Part shown: positions 22,701 to 34,127 of the stretch, one piece after another
Position numbering within the stretch: the stretch's first letter is position 1
Layout: every line of letters begins with the position of its first letter
Assembly (NCBI GenBank): GCA_030765065.1
Contig: CM060983.1
Span: 47,490,067 to 47,554,066 of the forward strand
Length of the DNA stretch: 64,000 nucleotides
Direction: 5' to 3'
From: Deroplatys truncata
Lineage: Eukaryota; Arthropoda; Insecta; Mantodea; Mantidae
Made by a program: the position numbers and the translations under genes
The notes under the pieces: model-generated
Told to the model about the DNA's origin: nothing
The model's input: the letters and a program-made list of their open reading frames with translations, nothing else
Databases searched by the model: none

Positions 22701-24127
22701 CAGTAGGAACGATGGTTCTGTGCCGGTGAAGGCTCGATGCACACTGGTTATCTGTACAGTGAGCGAGCCCCCAATTCTTGGGCATGCACAGTAAGTGCCA
22801 TCACTTCAGTCTTGCGGCAGCAGTAGTTCGAGTAACATCTGTCTTGTCAGTCGTCTGTTGTTGCTATCTTGAACGTTGTGTTTATAAATTAGTCACTATA
22901 TGTTTCTGTATGGGCGTCATTTCAGTTTCTGCATTGGGGCCAAGATTGCTTGGAGCAGTTTCACAAATGTTCATGTGGATTATAACGATATATATAATGT
23001 TTTATTTCTTAAATGTGAAATATTGCTATTTATAGTACAATTGTAATGTTTCATTTGTTAGAGCAATAATGTTGCTCGTAACCTAGGGGAGGGGGACAAT
23101 TGACCCCCTGCCCCCCTAAATGACACCCCTGTGTTTCTGTAATTAAACTTGGATTGCATATAGTTATTGTGTATTTTGGTGTGTTTATTAGAGGTTCTTG
23201 CCTTCTGCGACGTTTTATGTAAAAATAACAAAGGCTAATATAACACAAAATGATGGGGATAAATACAAAGAAATCGCTAATGGAAAACCTAACCCCTACC
23301 TTGCCTCTCAGATCTGTCTTGGTGATGCATAACACACTGTACCATAGTATGCAGTTCGAAAAGGCTCCATCGCCTCATACCAAAATACGATGCAGAACTT
23401 GCCCCATTCTATGAAAGGATGCTAAGTTTGGAGCTTTACAACCTAAATAAGGGTCAAAACCTATTCCGAAAATTTACGTTGATAGGTTGTAGGCCATGCA
23501 CACAATGTTCTCTGATTACCGACCTAGTCTCCGGTCTTAATCGAGTAGAACTCATCTGGGCTGATATAAAGCAATGGGTAGCTTGGTAGAACACCCTTTT
23601 AAACTACATGATGTTATTGATTAAGCTTAGCTAACAGCATGTTGAGGACATTAGCGTAGAAAAGTGGGAAAATGCCTCTCAACACATTAAGTAGGAAGAC
23701 AAATACATTGAAGAACAACAAGGCCTGTTTGAAAATGTCTTAGAAGGTTCTGTAATCCAGGTTAGGAAATATAGTGACAGCGAACGAGAAGAAGACTGAT
23801 GACGATGAAAGGGAAAGTCTTGCAGAAGAAAACGATGGTGGTGATATTTCTGGTGTATAGTGTTTATCACACTAATAAAGCCCCTGCTAGTTTACGACAA
23901 GGTTTGTGTATAATGTGTAAATATAAAAGAATGATAGGGCAGTCTGAACATAGTGACAATAAACCAGCCATGCAGTGATGTGGTGTTGTATGTTTATGTC
24001 GTATCAGCCAAGTCCCATGTCTTCCAGCAGGCAGGCAGACAGACAGAGAGCTGCCTGGCGTTAGACATAGACTCTCTTCAGTGCGCGAGGAAACAAGGTC
24101 ACCGGCACAGAACCATCGTTCCTACTG
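22701..24127 (+). mobile_element. T2: DDE transposon with TA flanks, decayed, in mariner-D
   Basis: A 1,427-bp insertion with near-perfect inverted ends of about 28 bp: CAGTAGGAACGATGGTTCTG on the left and its complement CAGAACCATCGTTCCTACTG on the right. TA stands at both junctions (22699-22700, 24128-24129). A decayed + strand transposase C-terminus at about 23520-23800 gives VELIWADIKQWVAW, VEDISVEKWENASQHIK and EEQQGLFENVLEGSVIQVRK with several stops. This is the DDE_3-type family in which LNPIELIWAD follows the last catalytic region, the same type as T1 at 40-42 kb. Removing T2 rejoins the mariner-D reading frame. Confidence 0.75.
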
Positions 24128-24676
24128 TACATCTGTCAAATGTTCAGGGCCATTAGGTGGAAACATGCTCAGCAGTTTCCTTGCACATTCCTTTCTTCTC
24201 TTCATTGGTTAGAGAATGCAGAACCCATTTTGCACAGATTTTTCTCAGCTTTAAATGTTCATGGAGTACACAGTCAATGCTGCCAACACTAACACTGATA
24301 CCAGTTATGAACTTAGCATTTCAACAGTAATATCACAATTTTCCTCACTCTTTGAGTTGTTCTTTCGTCCACAGCTTCCCAAGGCCGGCCAGAACAAGGG
24401 TTGTTTTTCAAAGTCTCTTGCTCTTCTTCAAATGAACACACTTGATCACCATAAACAGGCTAACAAGTTTTCTCATGGTTTTTTTGCTCCTTCGCCTAGC
24501 TTGTAACATACAAAAATGTAGAATCTAAAGTTCCCTCTAGAAATATCAATGATTTTTCACTAGCTATTGACTCAGGACTGAGCTCACAGACTGTATGACT
24601 GAATATTAAAGTTTAAACTCGCATTTATGCATATTTTGATAGCTTACGGTCAATTTTATTGTTGCCAGCCGTATTA

Positions 24677-25949
24677 CGAGGGTGGTCTGAAAAGTTTCTG
24701 ACCTCAGCATGAAGATGGTAGCACCCATAAATAAAAACTAGTGAAATTCGTTGTTCATCTGTTGACAGTTACTCACCAAAGTTTCAGCCATTTTGGACGT
24801 TCAGTTGTTATGTAACAGTCGTTTGAGTGAGGTGATATAAGTGTTTTTATGAAAATGGTCAAAATCGAGTGTCGAGCTATCATTAAATATTTGTTTTTGA
24901 AAGGCAATACGCCTACGCGAATCAAAGATGAGTTGGATTCTGTATAGGGACTCTGCACCATCATGTACCACAGTGAAATTTTGGGCAGCTGAATTTAAAC
25001 GTGGCCGTAAGAGCTTGGGAGACGATGAACGTTTGGGACGTCCAAAAACTGCAACTACCAATGAAAGCATCGCCAAAGTTCAACAAATGGTGCTAGACGA
25101 CTGCCGAATTAAAGTGAGAGAGACAGCAGAGGCTATGAACATGTCAAAAGAACTGTTTGTCACATATTAAATCAACATTTAGACATGAGAAGGCTGTCCG
25201 CGCGTTGGGTGCCGCGTTTGCTCACGTTTGGCTAAAAACGTGTTCGAATGAACATTTCCAACACTGTTGGCGCAGTTTAAGCGCAATAAATCCAAATTTT
25301 GGCGCCGATTAATTACTGTAGATGAAACTTGGATACACCATTATACGCCCCAAACAAAAATACAGTCCAAACAGTGGACTGCAAAGGGGGAACCGGTTCC
25401 AAAAAAGCAAAAACTGTTTTTTCGGCTGGGAAAGTGATGGCGACTCTTTTTTATGATAGTCATGGAGTTATTTTAATCGATTATCTTCAAAAAGGAAAAA
25501 CCATTACAATCATTACTTGACAAGCTGAAGGCAGAACTTGCGAAAAAACGGCCACATTTGCAGAAAAAGAAAATCCTGTTTCACCAAAACAATGCACCGT
25601 CTTACACTTCAGCGGTTGCAATGGCGAAAATCCACGAATTAGGGTTTGAACTGCTTGACCATCCGCCTTACTCACCAGATCTAGCCCCAAGCGACTTCTT
25701 TTTGTTCCCTCATCTGAAAATTGCCCTCGTAGGACAAAGATTTTCGTCAAATGAAGAGGCAATCACCTTCGTGAACAATTATTTTGCAGAGAAAAATGCA
25801 GAGTATTATTTGGACGGGTTACAGAGATGGGAGCATCGCTGGGTGAAGTGTGTAGAGTTACAAGGAGACTATGTTGAAAAATAAAAAAATAAATTCTGAA
25901 AAAATGTCTTGTATCTTTATTAGGTCGGAAACTTTTCAGACCACCCTCG
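24677..25949 (+). mobile_element. Mariner-E, structurally complete, inactive
   Basis: A 1,273-bp element with inverted ends CGAGGGTGGTCTGAAAAGTT and AACTTTTCAGACCACCCTCG and TA at each side (24675-24676, 25950-25951). The ends match perfectly over the first 20 bases, so it is probably one of the younger insertions in the tower. It lies in mariner-D on the opposite strand. Confidence 0.9.
24855..25884 (+). pseudogene. Mariner-E transposase
   Basis: The helix-turn-helix region (AEFKRGRKSLGDDERLGRPK, VQQMVLDDCRIKVRETAEAM) is open in one frame to 25170, where a frameshift in MSKE/CHILNQHL breaks it. A stop in LLTF...KRVRMNIS and more indels follow up to about 25420. A short deletion removes the usual residues after GKTIT. 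The last frame (25558-25884) is intact to the normal end ELQGDYVEK. The first Asp is kept (VDETWIHHY) and the third is kept (APSDFFLFP, GAC at 25693-25695). The second catalytic Asp is Asn (HQNNAPSYT, AAC at 25588-25590), so even a frame-corrected product would lack the triad. Confidence 0.85.
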
Positions 25950-26129
25950 TAGTTACATTTTTGTAGCCATTATTGTGCAACAATGGATAGGTTGGTTGCA
26001 AAACTTTATGAATTCCCCTCATATAAGATTCAACAAAAATTGAAAACACAAATGAAAAGAATAAGATACATAAAAGATATACAAATTTGAGTTATAAAAA
26101 ATGTATTTACAAATTAACATTTTATACTA

Positions 26130-26725
26130 CTTCATGATGTAGGAATTCATCTACAATATAAAAGCTGTAGTCCATTGAGAAATTAAATAAAACATTTTTG
26201 AATTTATGTTGGGATTCACTATCCCTTATATTAAGGTAGTTTGTTACTTATATAACTGTAGACCAGCATATGTGAAGCTATTTTCATAGAGTTTGGTTCT
26301 GTTTGAATTTACAAATAAGTGGTTTTTTGCTCTAGTGTTATGGGAATGAACTTCAGCATTTGTTTTAAAGGAATTTAACTTTTCTTTTGTATAGTTAGTG
26401 TTTCATATATAAACATGCATGATAATGGCAATTTTTACATTTTTTTTAAAAAAAATATGACTTGCAGCTGGTTTTATTAAGATATCAATCATAATTCTTA
26501 TTACTTTCTTTTACATCATGAAGTTCGTAATTCTGTTTTTAGCATTTCCCCAGAAGATTATGCCATATACTAGTAGACTATGAATGTGTGCAAAATAAAC
26601 TACCCTAAGAATATGTACACTGGTGATAAATTTGGCTGACCTTACTAAGAGGCACATCTTACTGAGTCCTTTAGCTAGGCTGTCTATATGCATTTCCTAA
26701 CTTAAATTTTGTGAGTGTATTACTT
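26130..26725 (-). pseudogene. LINE-A reverse transcriptase C-terminal region
   Basis: The minus strand gives HIDSLAKGLSKMCLLVRSAK, VVYFAHIHSLLVYGIIFWGN and, downstream, HNTRAKNHLFVNSNRTKLYE with FTYAGLQLY. These are the usual post-palm landmarks of non-LTR retrotransposon proteins (the SLLxYGIxFWG block and the terminal knuckle region). Stops are present. The upstream continuation is at 29780-30340, across X3 and Y7. Confidence 0.7.
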
Positions 26726-26729
26726 GTAA

Positions 26730-27701
26730 TGTTATTTATGTATATGTGTTTACTTCACGTGGTGATGCCATTTTGTGACGTAATTCTTTGTTAGGTTTGT
26801 AGCTCCATCTGGTGTTAGCAATTTGCGATAGTATTAGTGTTTGTTTGAAAGAATGCTACTGTTATTTTATTTAATTTTGGTTTACTGTCCTCCGGCTAGC
26901 TATTATCCTTTTGGGTCGAGCGCTTCTCTTTATACAGGTTGTGTAAACGGAAAGGAATCTTTTATCCAAAGATAACACTGATGAAAGAATTTCTTTTATA
27001 CTTTTATTGTCGAACACTTTCACTATCACATTTACACATTGATCTTGACACTTGCCAAACTGAAACTGTTATAACAACTTCTTACTGATCACTTTTAATT
27101 CACGTACTTCAACCTTTTGGTATAATTAACTTTACCATACTTGAGATTTTTCATAACTCTTATACGCGTAACTTGCGAATCGATAGCCGACGTGTAATAT
27201 TTCTGCTGGACTGAAGGCGACGTGTATCATACAAATATTTTCGATGAACTGCCGGGAATGCGACGTGTAGTGTACAAAGAATTTTGATGAACTGGGGGGC
27301 GATCTACCTCTGACTTGGCTCTTTTATACTCATACACCCCGATATGCCTAAAGATTATAACTGAGCTGCTATTGGCTAATAAAACGCGCCAACATTAGCG
27401 TCTAATTTTATATCCAATGAAAATTATGAATACATATGCTCTAGGGAAATGTTCCAGAAGATTCTAAAGGAAAACGCGCCAACATTACGTAACTTCCTCG
27501 TTTCCAATAATGATATACAGCTCACCCCCTCGCTGCATTATTGTACGCTATTATTGTCAGTTTCAGTAAGGCAGTATAAACTTACTTCCCAACAATAATT
27601 ACAATCAACAAACATCTCAAATCAATGTCACATAATAATGCATATTCATACTATAATCACTCTTTACATTTAAATAATTTGTGATACAAATTACTGCATC
27701 A
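26730..27701. repeat. X3: X-family repeat, candidate solo LTR
   Basis: A 972-bp block, nearly identical to X2 over its whole length, starting TGTTATTTATGTATATG and ending ATTACTGCATCA. It interrupts LINE-A and lies only 27 bp from Y7. Its similarity to X2 implies that the two are recent relative to X1. Confidence 0.6.
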
Positions 27702-28455
27702 ATTTTCATTTAATAACAAACCCAAAGATCTGATGTGATACATCCACATGACTTGCTGTTCCCGTTATTGTTTATTAGTGGGTATACAAATTATTCTTAC
27801 TCCAGCTTATTTGTCTATCTACTACATTTTAATCCAAATAAATCATTGCAGAAATAGCTAGCTTACACATTTTGTTATAGATACAAATGGAATAGTAATA
27901 TTTAAATGTTTAAGAACTGGGCGTTATATGCTGGCCCTAAAATTCCATACTTTTTCCCATGCAATTGCTAGAAACAACTGAATGTTGACAGGACTTTAAG
28001 AGAATGACCAAGAAATGAACCATTCAAACCTTTAATAACAGATAACTCAGAAATGCCTTATGCCACAAAAAAAAAAACATATTTGAAATAAGTTGTGTGC
28101 TTTAAAGAGATTTATATTTTTTGTGTAGTATGTTTTCGTCTATCGCTTAACGTTTACCAGCTAAACAAGATTATACAAAATTCCTTCCGAATGAAGAGGG
28201 CTTCATAGGCTATTCCCAGAAAATGCAAGATATAGATTTTATTTGTGATGTAAATATCTTTTATATATGGTATTTTAATCACAATGGTTAGTCATTGTTT
28301 TAAAAAATAAAACATTTCGAAAGATGTTCCGTGCACTGGATAGTTTGGGGTGGGGGAGATTTTGTTGAAAATCTTTGTGTCACATCTTTGGAAGATATTG
28401 AACCTAAATACCAAGGATTAAAAACAGAAGCATTATTAACAGTGAAGTATTCATC

Positions 28456-29478
28456 ATGATGTAGATTGAGTCACACTTTTTTACACTCAACTTCACTAAT
28501 TAAAAGTTATATAAAACAGGAAACGTTTTTGAGGGCATTCGTCCTCGTCACCCAGTCGCTGACGATGAGGACAAATGCCCTCGAAAATGTTTCCTGTTTT
28601 ATATAACTTTTAATTAGTGAAGGTAAGTGTAAAAAAATCTGATGTGTTACACTCGCACTTTCTCTACTCTTGTACAAACTATTTTTACAAACGCTTATTC
28701 CCCATATGATGTTAATCGAGATGTCAACCTTATTGGTAATTTTCTTGTAGATGCAAGGGGAATATGGTAGGTTTTAAGCGATAGTCAAATATTTTAACGC
28801 TGGTTGCTATGTGGCACATTCCATTCTCTTTGCATGTCCAGGACATAAAAAAAAATGAATAACGAATTTGAGAAAAAGTATAAGTATGGAAAATTTAAGG
28901 GAATAACAAGCATTATCTCGAAAACACTCAACAAAAGAAATGTATATGACAAATTGTGTATTTTAATGCGATCTACATTTTTTGTGTAGTAAAATTTTGT
29001 CTATCTCTTATGGTTTACCAGTTATGCTAAAGTCCTTCACAATGAAGAATACTTTTGGAGACATTTCCAGAAAATTCGAGATATACATTTCATTTCTCAT
29101 GACAATATCTTAAACATATGATATTTTAATCAAAATCGTTAGACATTTTTGAGAAAATTAAAATGTTCGAAAAATGTTCCATGTAAAGGGTAGTCTGGGG
29201 TGGGAGGATTTTCTTGAAAACCTTCATGTCGCATCTCTGGAAGATACTGAACCTAAATACCAAGTTTGGTGTTTATCCGACTGTTCGTTTCTGAGTTATG
29301 CTCTTCACAGACACACAGACGAACATGTTTCCAAAAATGCTTTTTTTGGATTCGGGGGGTCTCAAAACATATATTTCCGGTGAAATCTCGGTATCAAATT
29401 TTTGGGTGGAATACAATATTTCCCCTACTTACTATACGTAGTAGAGAAAGTAAAAATGTGTGACTCAATCTACATCAT
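28456..29478. mobile_element. Foldback element with about 90-bp arms, split by Y8
   Basis: The left arm starts ATGATGTAGATTGAGTCACA at 28456 and continues through TAAAAGTTATATAAAACAGG to GGGCATTCGTCCTCGTCA near 28547. The right arm mirrors it from TGACGATGAGGACAAATGCC (28560) to GTGTAAAAAA (28637), then, after Y8, finishes with TGTGTGACTCAATCTACATC at 29457-29476. Only a handful of mismatches separate the arms and the loop is about 12 bases. Without Y8 it would be a single hairpin of about 200 bp. No coding capacity. Confidence 0.8.
28638..29451 (+). repeat. Y8: near full-length Y-family element
   Basis: 814 bp, starting TCTGATGTGTTACACTCGCA and ending ACGTAGTAGAGAAAGT, flanked on both sides by A runs that belong to the foldback arm. 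It reads very like Y3, so it is among the younger Y copies. Confidence 0.8.
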
Positions 29479-29779
29479 CTAAATAGTTTGATAGTTACCC
29501 AACTTTTCGTTTTAGAGTTATGGTACTCGCAGACAAGTTTACAAAAAGCTTTATTTGGACTCAAGGAGTCTCAAAACATATGTTTCTGATGAAATCTTGG
29601 TATCGGTGGAATGCAATACCTCCCCTACTTACTATAAGTAGTAGAGAAAGTAAAAATTTATTGACTTTACATACGTTTTCTCTTGCCCCAGTTTAATTTT
29701 TGGGTGTATAAAGTTTATTATGGAAGCTTGGAGCCGCTGTTTTCTCTTTACTTAAAAGTAACCATTTTTTAATATACTC

Positions 29780-30340
29780 TAGAACATTGCATATATGATG
29801 TAATTAGTATTATCATTATTTGCCCTCATTATAAAAATGCTCGTGTCATCTGCAAAAAGTGTTACATGCACATTCATCAGGCTACTTACATTGTCAGCTA
29901 AGTCATTTATGCACAGTATAAAAGTGCAGTGGCCCAAGAACATATCCTTGAGGTACACCATTTTTTTATATTTTTTTAAAATCAGACCGTTTTAATTTCA
30001 TTGGTTTTACTATCAAAATACTCAATTTATTCTAACAGCTTTCTGTTTTCAAGATATGACTTTAATCAGTTTAAAAACGCCATATGCACATAATTTTTCA
30101 AGTAATAACGGATGATCTGCTATGTCAAACACTTTCATTAGATATTAGAATAAACCTACTCCTAATTGTTTACCATCTAGTGCACCATAAACTTGTTCAA
30201 TAAAATTAATAATGCAGATTTAGTTGATTTGTGTGTGTTAACTGAGCGCAAATAAATCCAAGTAGTAGGTTACCCTGACATCTAAACTTAGTTATCCTGT
30301 TTAAAACTTTATAGCTCATTGGGTAATACTTTTGCCTTCT
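29780..30340 (-). pseudogene. LINE-A reverse transcriptase palm region
   Basis: The minus strand shows LFLDLMKVFDIADHPLLLEK followed by LCAYGVFKLIK (finger and palm, with the first catalytic Asp block), then, after frame changes, FILCINDLADNVSSLMNVHV and TLFADDTSIF. FADD is the catalytic metal-binding box of reverse transcriptase. Several stops and frameshifts break it. Confidence 0.75.
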
Positions 30341-30350
30341 ATGCTTCTCT

Positions 30351-31260
30351 CACTTGCTTTAGCAGACATTTGTTGTGCACTATGTAGACATAGACTTTCA
30401 GCATCAAGAAGGCCATGATTGGATTATATGCCCACCAGTTGACAAAATCTTTTTTGTATTATGAAGCATAATCTTGGTGCACAATTGCCCGAAGCGGAAA
30501 AGAGAACCAGAAGAGGAAAAAAGTAAAACATTCGTTTAAAATTTGAGCATGCACAATCGTCAAGAAGCTTTCTGAAGCCCAGTAAGGCCAATGGAAAAGT
30601 TGGTTAAGTTTCATGTTTTTTATCCCTGATCATAGCATACTGTGTCTATTGTGTATGTCTGTCTTCATTGTTGTAGAAGATAGTCGAAGTCAAGATCCAT
30701 AACAGCTATTAAAGCTATCTCTAGTCATGGGCTTGAAAAACAAAACCAGGATGACTGTTGGCTGCTGCACGTGCTTCCATTCTTATGTGGGAAATATCAG
30801 ACCCCTCGTGCTGAAACCCATCCTGAAATTCCTATGACAGAATGCGATGTAGTGAAGGACCCCATGCCCAAAACATCAGCTACCAGTTTTAACTGCAAAT
30901 CCTGAAAAGAAACCAAATCTTCCATCTAAACTACTAACTGGCTCAATTGGACAATCCTGACCGCTTACTGGATTGTCATACCAGGTATGGGGGCACAGGA
31001 GTTCAGATTACCAGGTTCTATGTTGGGGGTTGGGGACAGGCTACTTCAATTATCTCTGCACACTACAGTGAAGCACGCTAAAGCAGGGACGGACGTTCAT
31101 CTGAATACTTACTGAGTTGCCATTGAAGAATTCCAGTTTTGATTTCAGCATCTTGAAGTTCAAACTGGCAGTGATGTGGCCTCCTTTTACATCCCTTCTG
31201 TTACAGAATTTCAGGGTGGGTGTCAGCATGAGTGCTATGATATTTCACTTGTCAGTTTCA
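30351..31260. other. Unassigned sequence
   Basis: No gene recognised. A stretch near 30710-30780 faintly resembles the V interior (CTATCTCTAGTCATGGGCTT), too weak to call. Confidence 0.3.
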
Positions 31261-31264
31261 TTTA

Positions 31265-31470
31265 TGCTTAGTTTCATTTAGTTTAAGAATTATAAACATT
31301 GCAATATGGCTATTAAACATGAGTATTGTATTGAATTTCAAATTGGCAAACTTGAATTCAGATGGGAGGAAAAAGTTATTGGTTGGTTCTAAAAAATTAT
31401 AAACACATGCACAAAATTGATTTTCCAATGTATCAATATGCTAGTAAACATGATTTACCATTTGTTTTAA
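31265..31470 (+). repeat. V3: degenerate V-family fragment
   Basis: GTATTGAATTTCAAATTGGC, then ATTGGTTGGTT, CACAAAATTGATTTTCC and TCAATATGC follow the order of the V 3' half seen at 38240-38400 and 39600-39730. No terminal repeat remains. Confidence 0.4.
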
Positions 31471-31711
31471 ATTAAAAGCCTCAAGTCTTTTCTATCTCAT
31501 TTCAGTTCCGTTCATGATTTGTTATGGAATATCCTTAGAAATGTTTAAATTTCAATTATCAAGCTGGGATTGGCATTACTACATCTTAATTCGGTCTATG
31601 AATTGTGTGTTCCATGCTGTAAAAAGTGAACTGAACAAACCTGCAGACCTGACTGATGGAAGTGCAATTCCTGACCAAAACTCCCCATCCCACAATATTT
31701 GATCTCTTGGT

Positions 31712-31990
31712 TACTGGGTGTAGCTTAGTGGTTTTGTCCACTGAGGATCTGTGGTTTGATTCCTAGCACTGGGGTGGTGATTTTGTCTGCCCTATCCAAA
31801 CCTTTACCTCCTGACTAATTCCCCAAGCCCCCACATTGTTCATAGTACACTGTAAAAGCTGTAGGTCCTCTCATTCTATCACCATCCAAATCACCGTATC
31901 ATTACAGGTAATGGAGACTGGGTGTCTCCAGTTAAATGGATCCAGGCATAACAAGATTTCCCCATAGGCCATTGATCATGTGAGAACATT
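31712..31990 (+). repeat. S1b: tRNA-derived SINE
   Basis: A box TAGCTTAGTGG and B box GGTTTGATTCC lie at tRNA spacing. The body (CTAGCACTGGGGTGGTGATT, CCCTATCCAAACCTTTACC) matches S1a. The end includes CCCCATAGGCCATTGATCAT. The internal promoter is well kept except for one base in the B box. Confidence 0.7.
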
Positions 31991-32274
31991 GAAACATCAG
32001 TGACAATAATATATTTGGTCTTCTGTTCCTATATAGGCAAACCTGCTGATATTTGTGGCATCTTATTACAGTATAAATGTATAGATTTTGTGCCATGAGT
32101 GTGGGTTGGAGCATAGTGTTGAGGTTTTCAGCTATGGAAGGTGCATGGGTTTGAGTAAGTCCACCCTTGGAGATGCAGATTTTTTGGCCCATGTATAGAG
32201 AACCATTGCCCACTTAGCATATATGTGGTTGAGGAGCTATGATAAGCAATATAAGGTTATGGAAAAACTGACAT
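31991..32274. other. Unassigned sequence
   Basis: No recognisable feature. Confidence 0.3.
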
Positions 32275-32440
32275 TCTGGCTAGAGAAGCATGGTGCTGAC
32301 CACATCCCCCCCATATCAGTTGGATGATTGTCCACCTCTGCCATTTGTATGTGGGTGTGAGGCTAGCAGTCAGACTGAGTAGTCCAGGCCCATTAGGGCT
32401 CTCCTGCCACAGATTACTGCTGCTGCTGCTTTTTGAGATG
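32275..32440 (+). repeat. Degenerate retroposon tail (probable)
   Basis: The order TGCTGACCACATCCCCCC, CATATCAGTTGGATGATTG, GTGGGTGTGAGGCTAGCAGT and CAGGCCCATTAGGG recalls a common insect non-LTR 3' tail, but it is too diverged to classify with confidence. Confidence 0.3.
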
Positions 32441-33110
32441 TCATTGAAGTGATGACTAAACCAATATAAGGAGTCTATTACGGGGGGGGGGGACTGAAAT
32501 CAAAACTATGCTATAAATGTCCAGATAGATCATTCGGTCGTGCTGGGAGACAATGGCAATACCTATCTAATTGTGTTAGCATGCATTGAAAATGTGTATC
32601 TTCATGATTCAAGCATTGTTCATAATGGTCCTTAGATTGATTAACATAGGTTGTTGCAGTGCCAAAAAAATATATCTTCTCATAATTCAGAAGCATTTTT
32701 AAGTGGATCATTTGACCGGAAATCAATTATTTCCACATGGTCCATGTGAGAGCATGTGGGGTGGGTAAGGGAATTCTATTTCACAGGAAGTCAAGCAATC
32801 TCCAAAGTGTTGTAGCAGAAGGGCAAGTGACCCCTTGTTAATGTGGGCTATAGCTTCATCTTGACATATCCATTTTAGTTATGGCAGGTTTCTAGCTCAA
32901 CAAAACTACATAAATTACACAAAAACGGGGCAGTACAGGTAACAAGGTTTCAGTAACATCCCTGGTTCTCCATTAGCAGATTCCTTGCATTATCTTTGTT
33001 GAATTAGTGGCCAAAAATAACCATGTCCGGATATGGGTTATCACATCATAACCCATGCTCTGTGCAGTAATTTCTGAGAATATTGGGCCATTCAAACTCT
33101 AGAAAAAGAA
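32441..33110. other. Unassigned sequence
   Basis: Contains a G run at 32483-32492. No gene or repeat family recognised. Confidence 0.35.
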
Positions 33111-33990
33111 TCTGATGTGTACATTCATATAACTTTCTCTACCCTCTATCGTCATTAGTGGGTATACAAATTAGTTTTACAAAAGTTTATTTTCGTATCT
33201 ACTCCATTTTAATCAAGATAAAGCTTTCCAGAAATAGCTGCATTACACATTTTGTCTTAGATGCAAAGGGAATAATGATAATCAAATGTTTTAGAACTGG
33301 ATGCTGTATATTGGGCTTAAAATTCCATAGCTGTTTTCATGACATCGTGAGAAACAATTGAAAATCAACAGGACTTTAAGACAACGGCTAAGTATTGAGC
33401 AATTCGAGCCATTACTAATGGTTACCTCGGAAATAGCTGATACCACAAAAAAAGTTATTTCAAATAAATTGTGTGTTTTGAAGAGATCTACATTTTTATG
33501 TAGTATGTTTTCGTCTATTGCTCAACATTTACCAGTTATACAAGATTATACAAAATTCCTTCCAAATGAAGTGGACTTCACATGCTACTCCCAGAAAATT
33601 CAAGATGTATGTTTTATTTGTCATGTAAATATGTTTAATATATGGCATTTTAATCAAAACCATTAAGAGCCATTATTTAGAAAATCAAAAATTTTTTAAA
33701 ATGTTCCGTAAAAAGGATAGTTGGGTTGGGGGGATTTTGTTGAAAATCTTTGTGTGCACCTTTGGAAGGTACTCAGTCATAATACCAGGTTTGGTATTTA
33801 TCCAACTTCTCATTTTTGAGTTATGCTGTTCACAGACACATGCACATGTAGACCTTTTTCTAAAAATGCTTTTTTTTTTGTTATTCGTGGGGCCTCAAAA
33901 CATGTATTTCCAGGAAATCTCCACATTGAATTTTTGGATGGAATGCAATACCTTCTCTACCTACTATGTACCGAGTAGAGAAAGTAAAAA
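33111..33990 (+). repeat. Y9: Y-family element
   Basis: Starts TCTGATGTGTACATTCATAT and ends GAGTAGAGAAAGT followed by AAAAA. Landmarks include TTGGTATTTATCCAACTTCT and GTTCACAGACACATGCACAT. Confidence 0.75.
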
Positions 33991-34127
33991 TTGTTGGTTG
34001 ATATAGCAATCAAAAGTATTGCAGAAGAAATCTGGATCATCATATGCTGTGGCATACGCTCTTGTGCAATGCTGTACTTGAGAATGCTCATCCATTTGTG
34101 TTAGATGCTGTGCAACTTATTTAGGGT

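Larger units (their letters stand above)
22037..26021 (-). mobile_element. Mariner-D: defective element holding T2 and mariner-E
   Basis: The ends match as inverted repeats: CAAGGGGCATTCAAAAAGTT on the left and, by reverse complement, TGAGGGGAATTCATAAAGTT on the right, both beside TA (22035-22036, 26022-26023). Subtracting T2 (1,427 bp) and mariner-E (1,273 bp) leaves about 1.29 kb, a normal mariner length. The minus-strand transposase N-terminus lies at about 24520-24150 (GSIDCVLHEHLKLRKICAKW) and the catalytic part at 22690-22276. It sits in the 3' UTR of LINE-A. Confidence 0.8.
27729..29657 (+). repeat. Y7: Y-family element split by a foldback element
   Basis: Left part 27729-28413 starts near AAGATCTGATGTGATACATC and runs to AACCTAAATACCAAG. 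The right part resumes near 29487 with TTTGATAGTTACCCAAC and ends GTAGTAGAGAAAGT by 29651. Joined, they give one ordinary Y element. The intervening material is the foldback element with Y8 in its arm. Confidence 0.75.
21930..30350 (-). mobile_element. LINE-A: non-LTR retrotransposon split by a tower of insertions
   Basis: Non-LTR reverse-transcriptase remnants lie on the minus strand. The palm region is at 30340-29780 and the C-terminal part at 26725-26130 (HNTRAKNHLFVNSNRTKLYE, FTYAGLQLY). The 3' end near 21930-22036 reads GATGAAATAAATACAATACA, a typical LINE tail. Between these lie mariner-D (22037-26021, in the 3' UTR), X3 (26730-27701) and Y7 (27729-29657). The family looks like the Jockey/CR1 group. 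The upstream half, including the endonuclease, is missing or unrecognised beyond 30350. Confidence 0.7.

Noticed and set aside
22700-24132. T2 as an element with a four-base ACAT duplication
   Set aside because: ACAT also stands at both sides, but the TA reading gives perfect ends and fits the transposase family; the extra match is explained by the local sequence.
31505-31702. An exon of the finger gene after a TTTCAG acceptor
   Set aside because: The reading is not coding-like, there is no good donor, and it lies between degraded V and S1 repeats.
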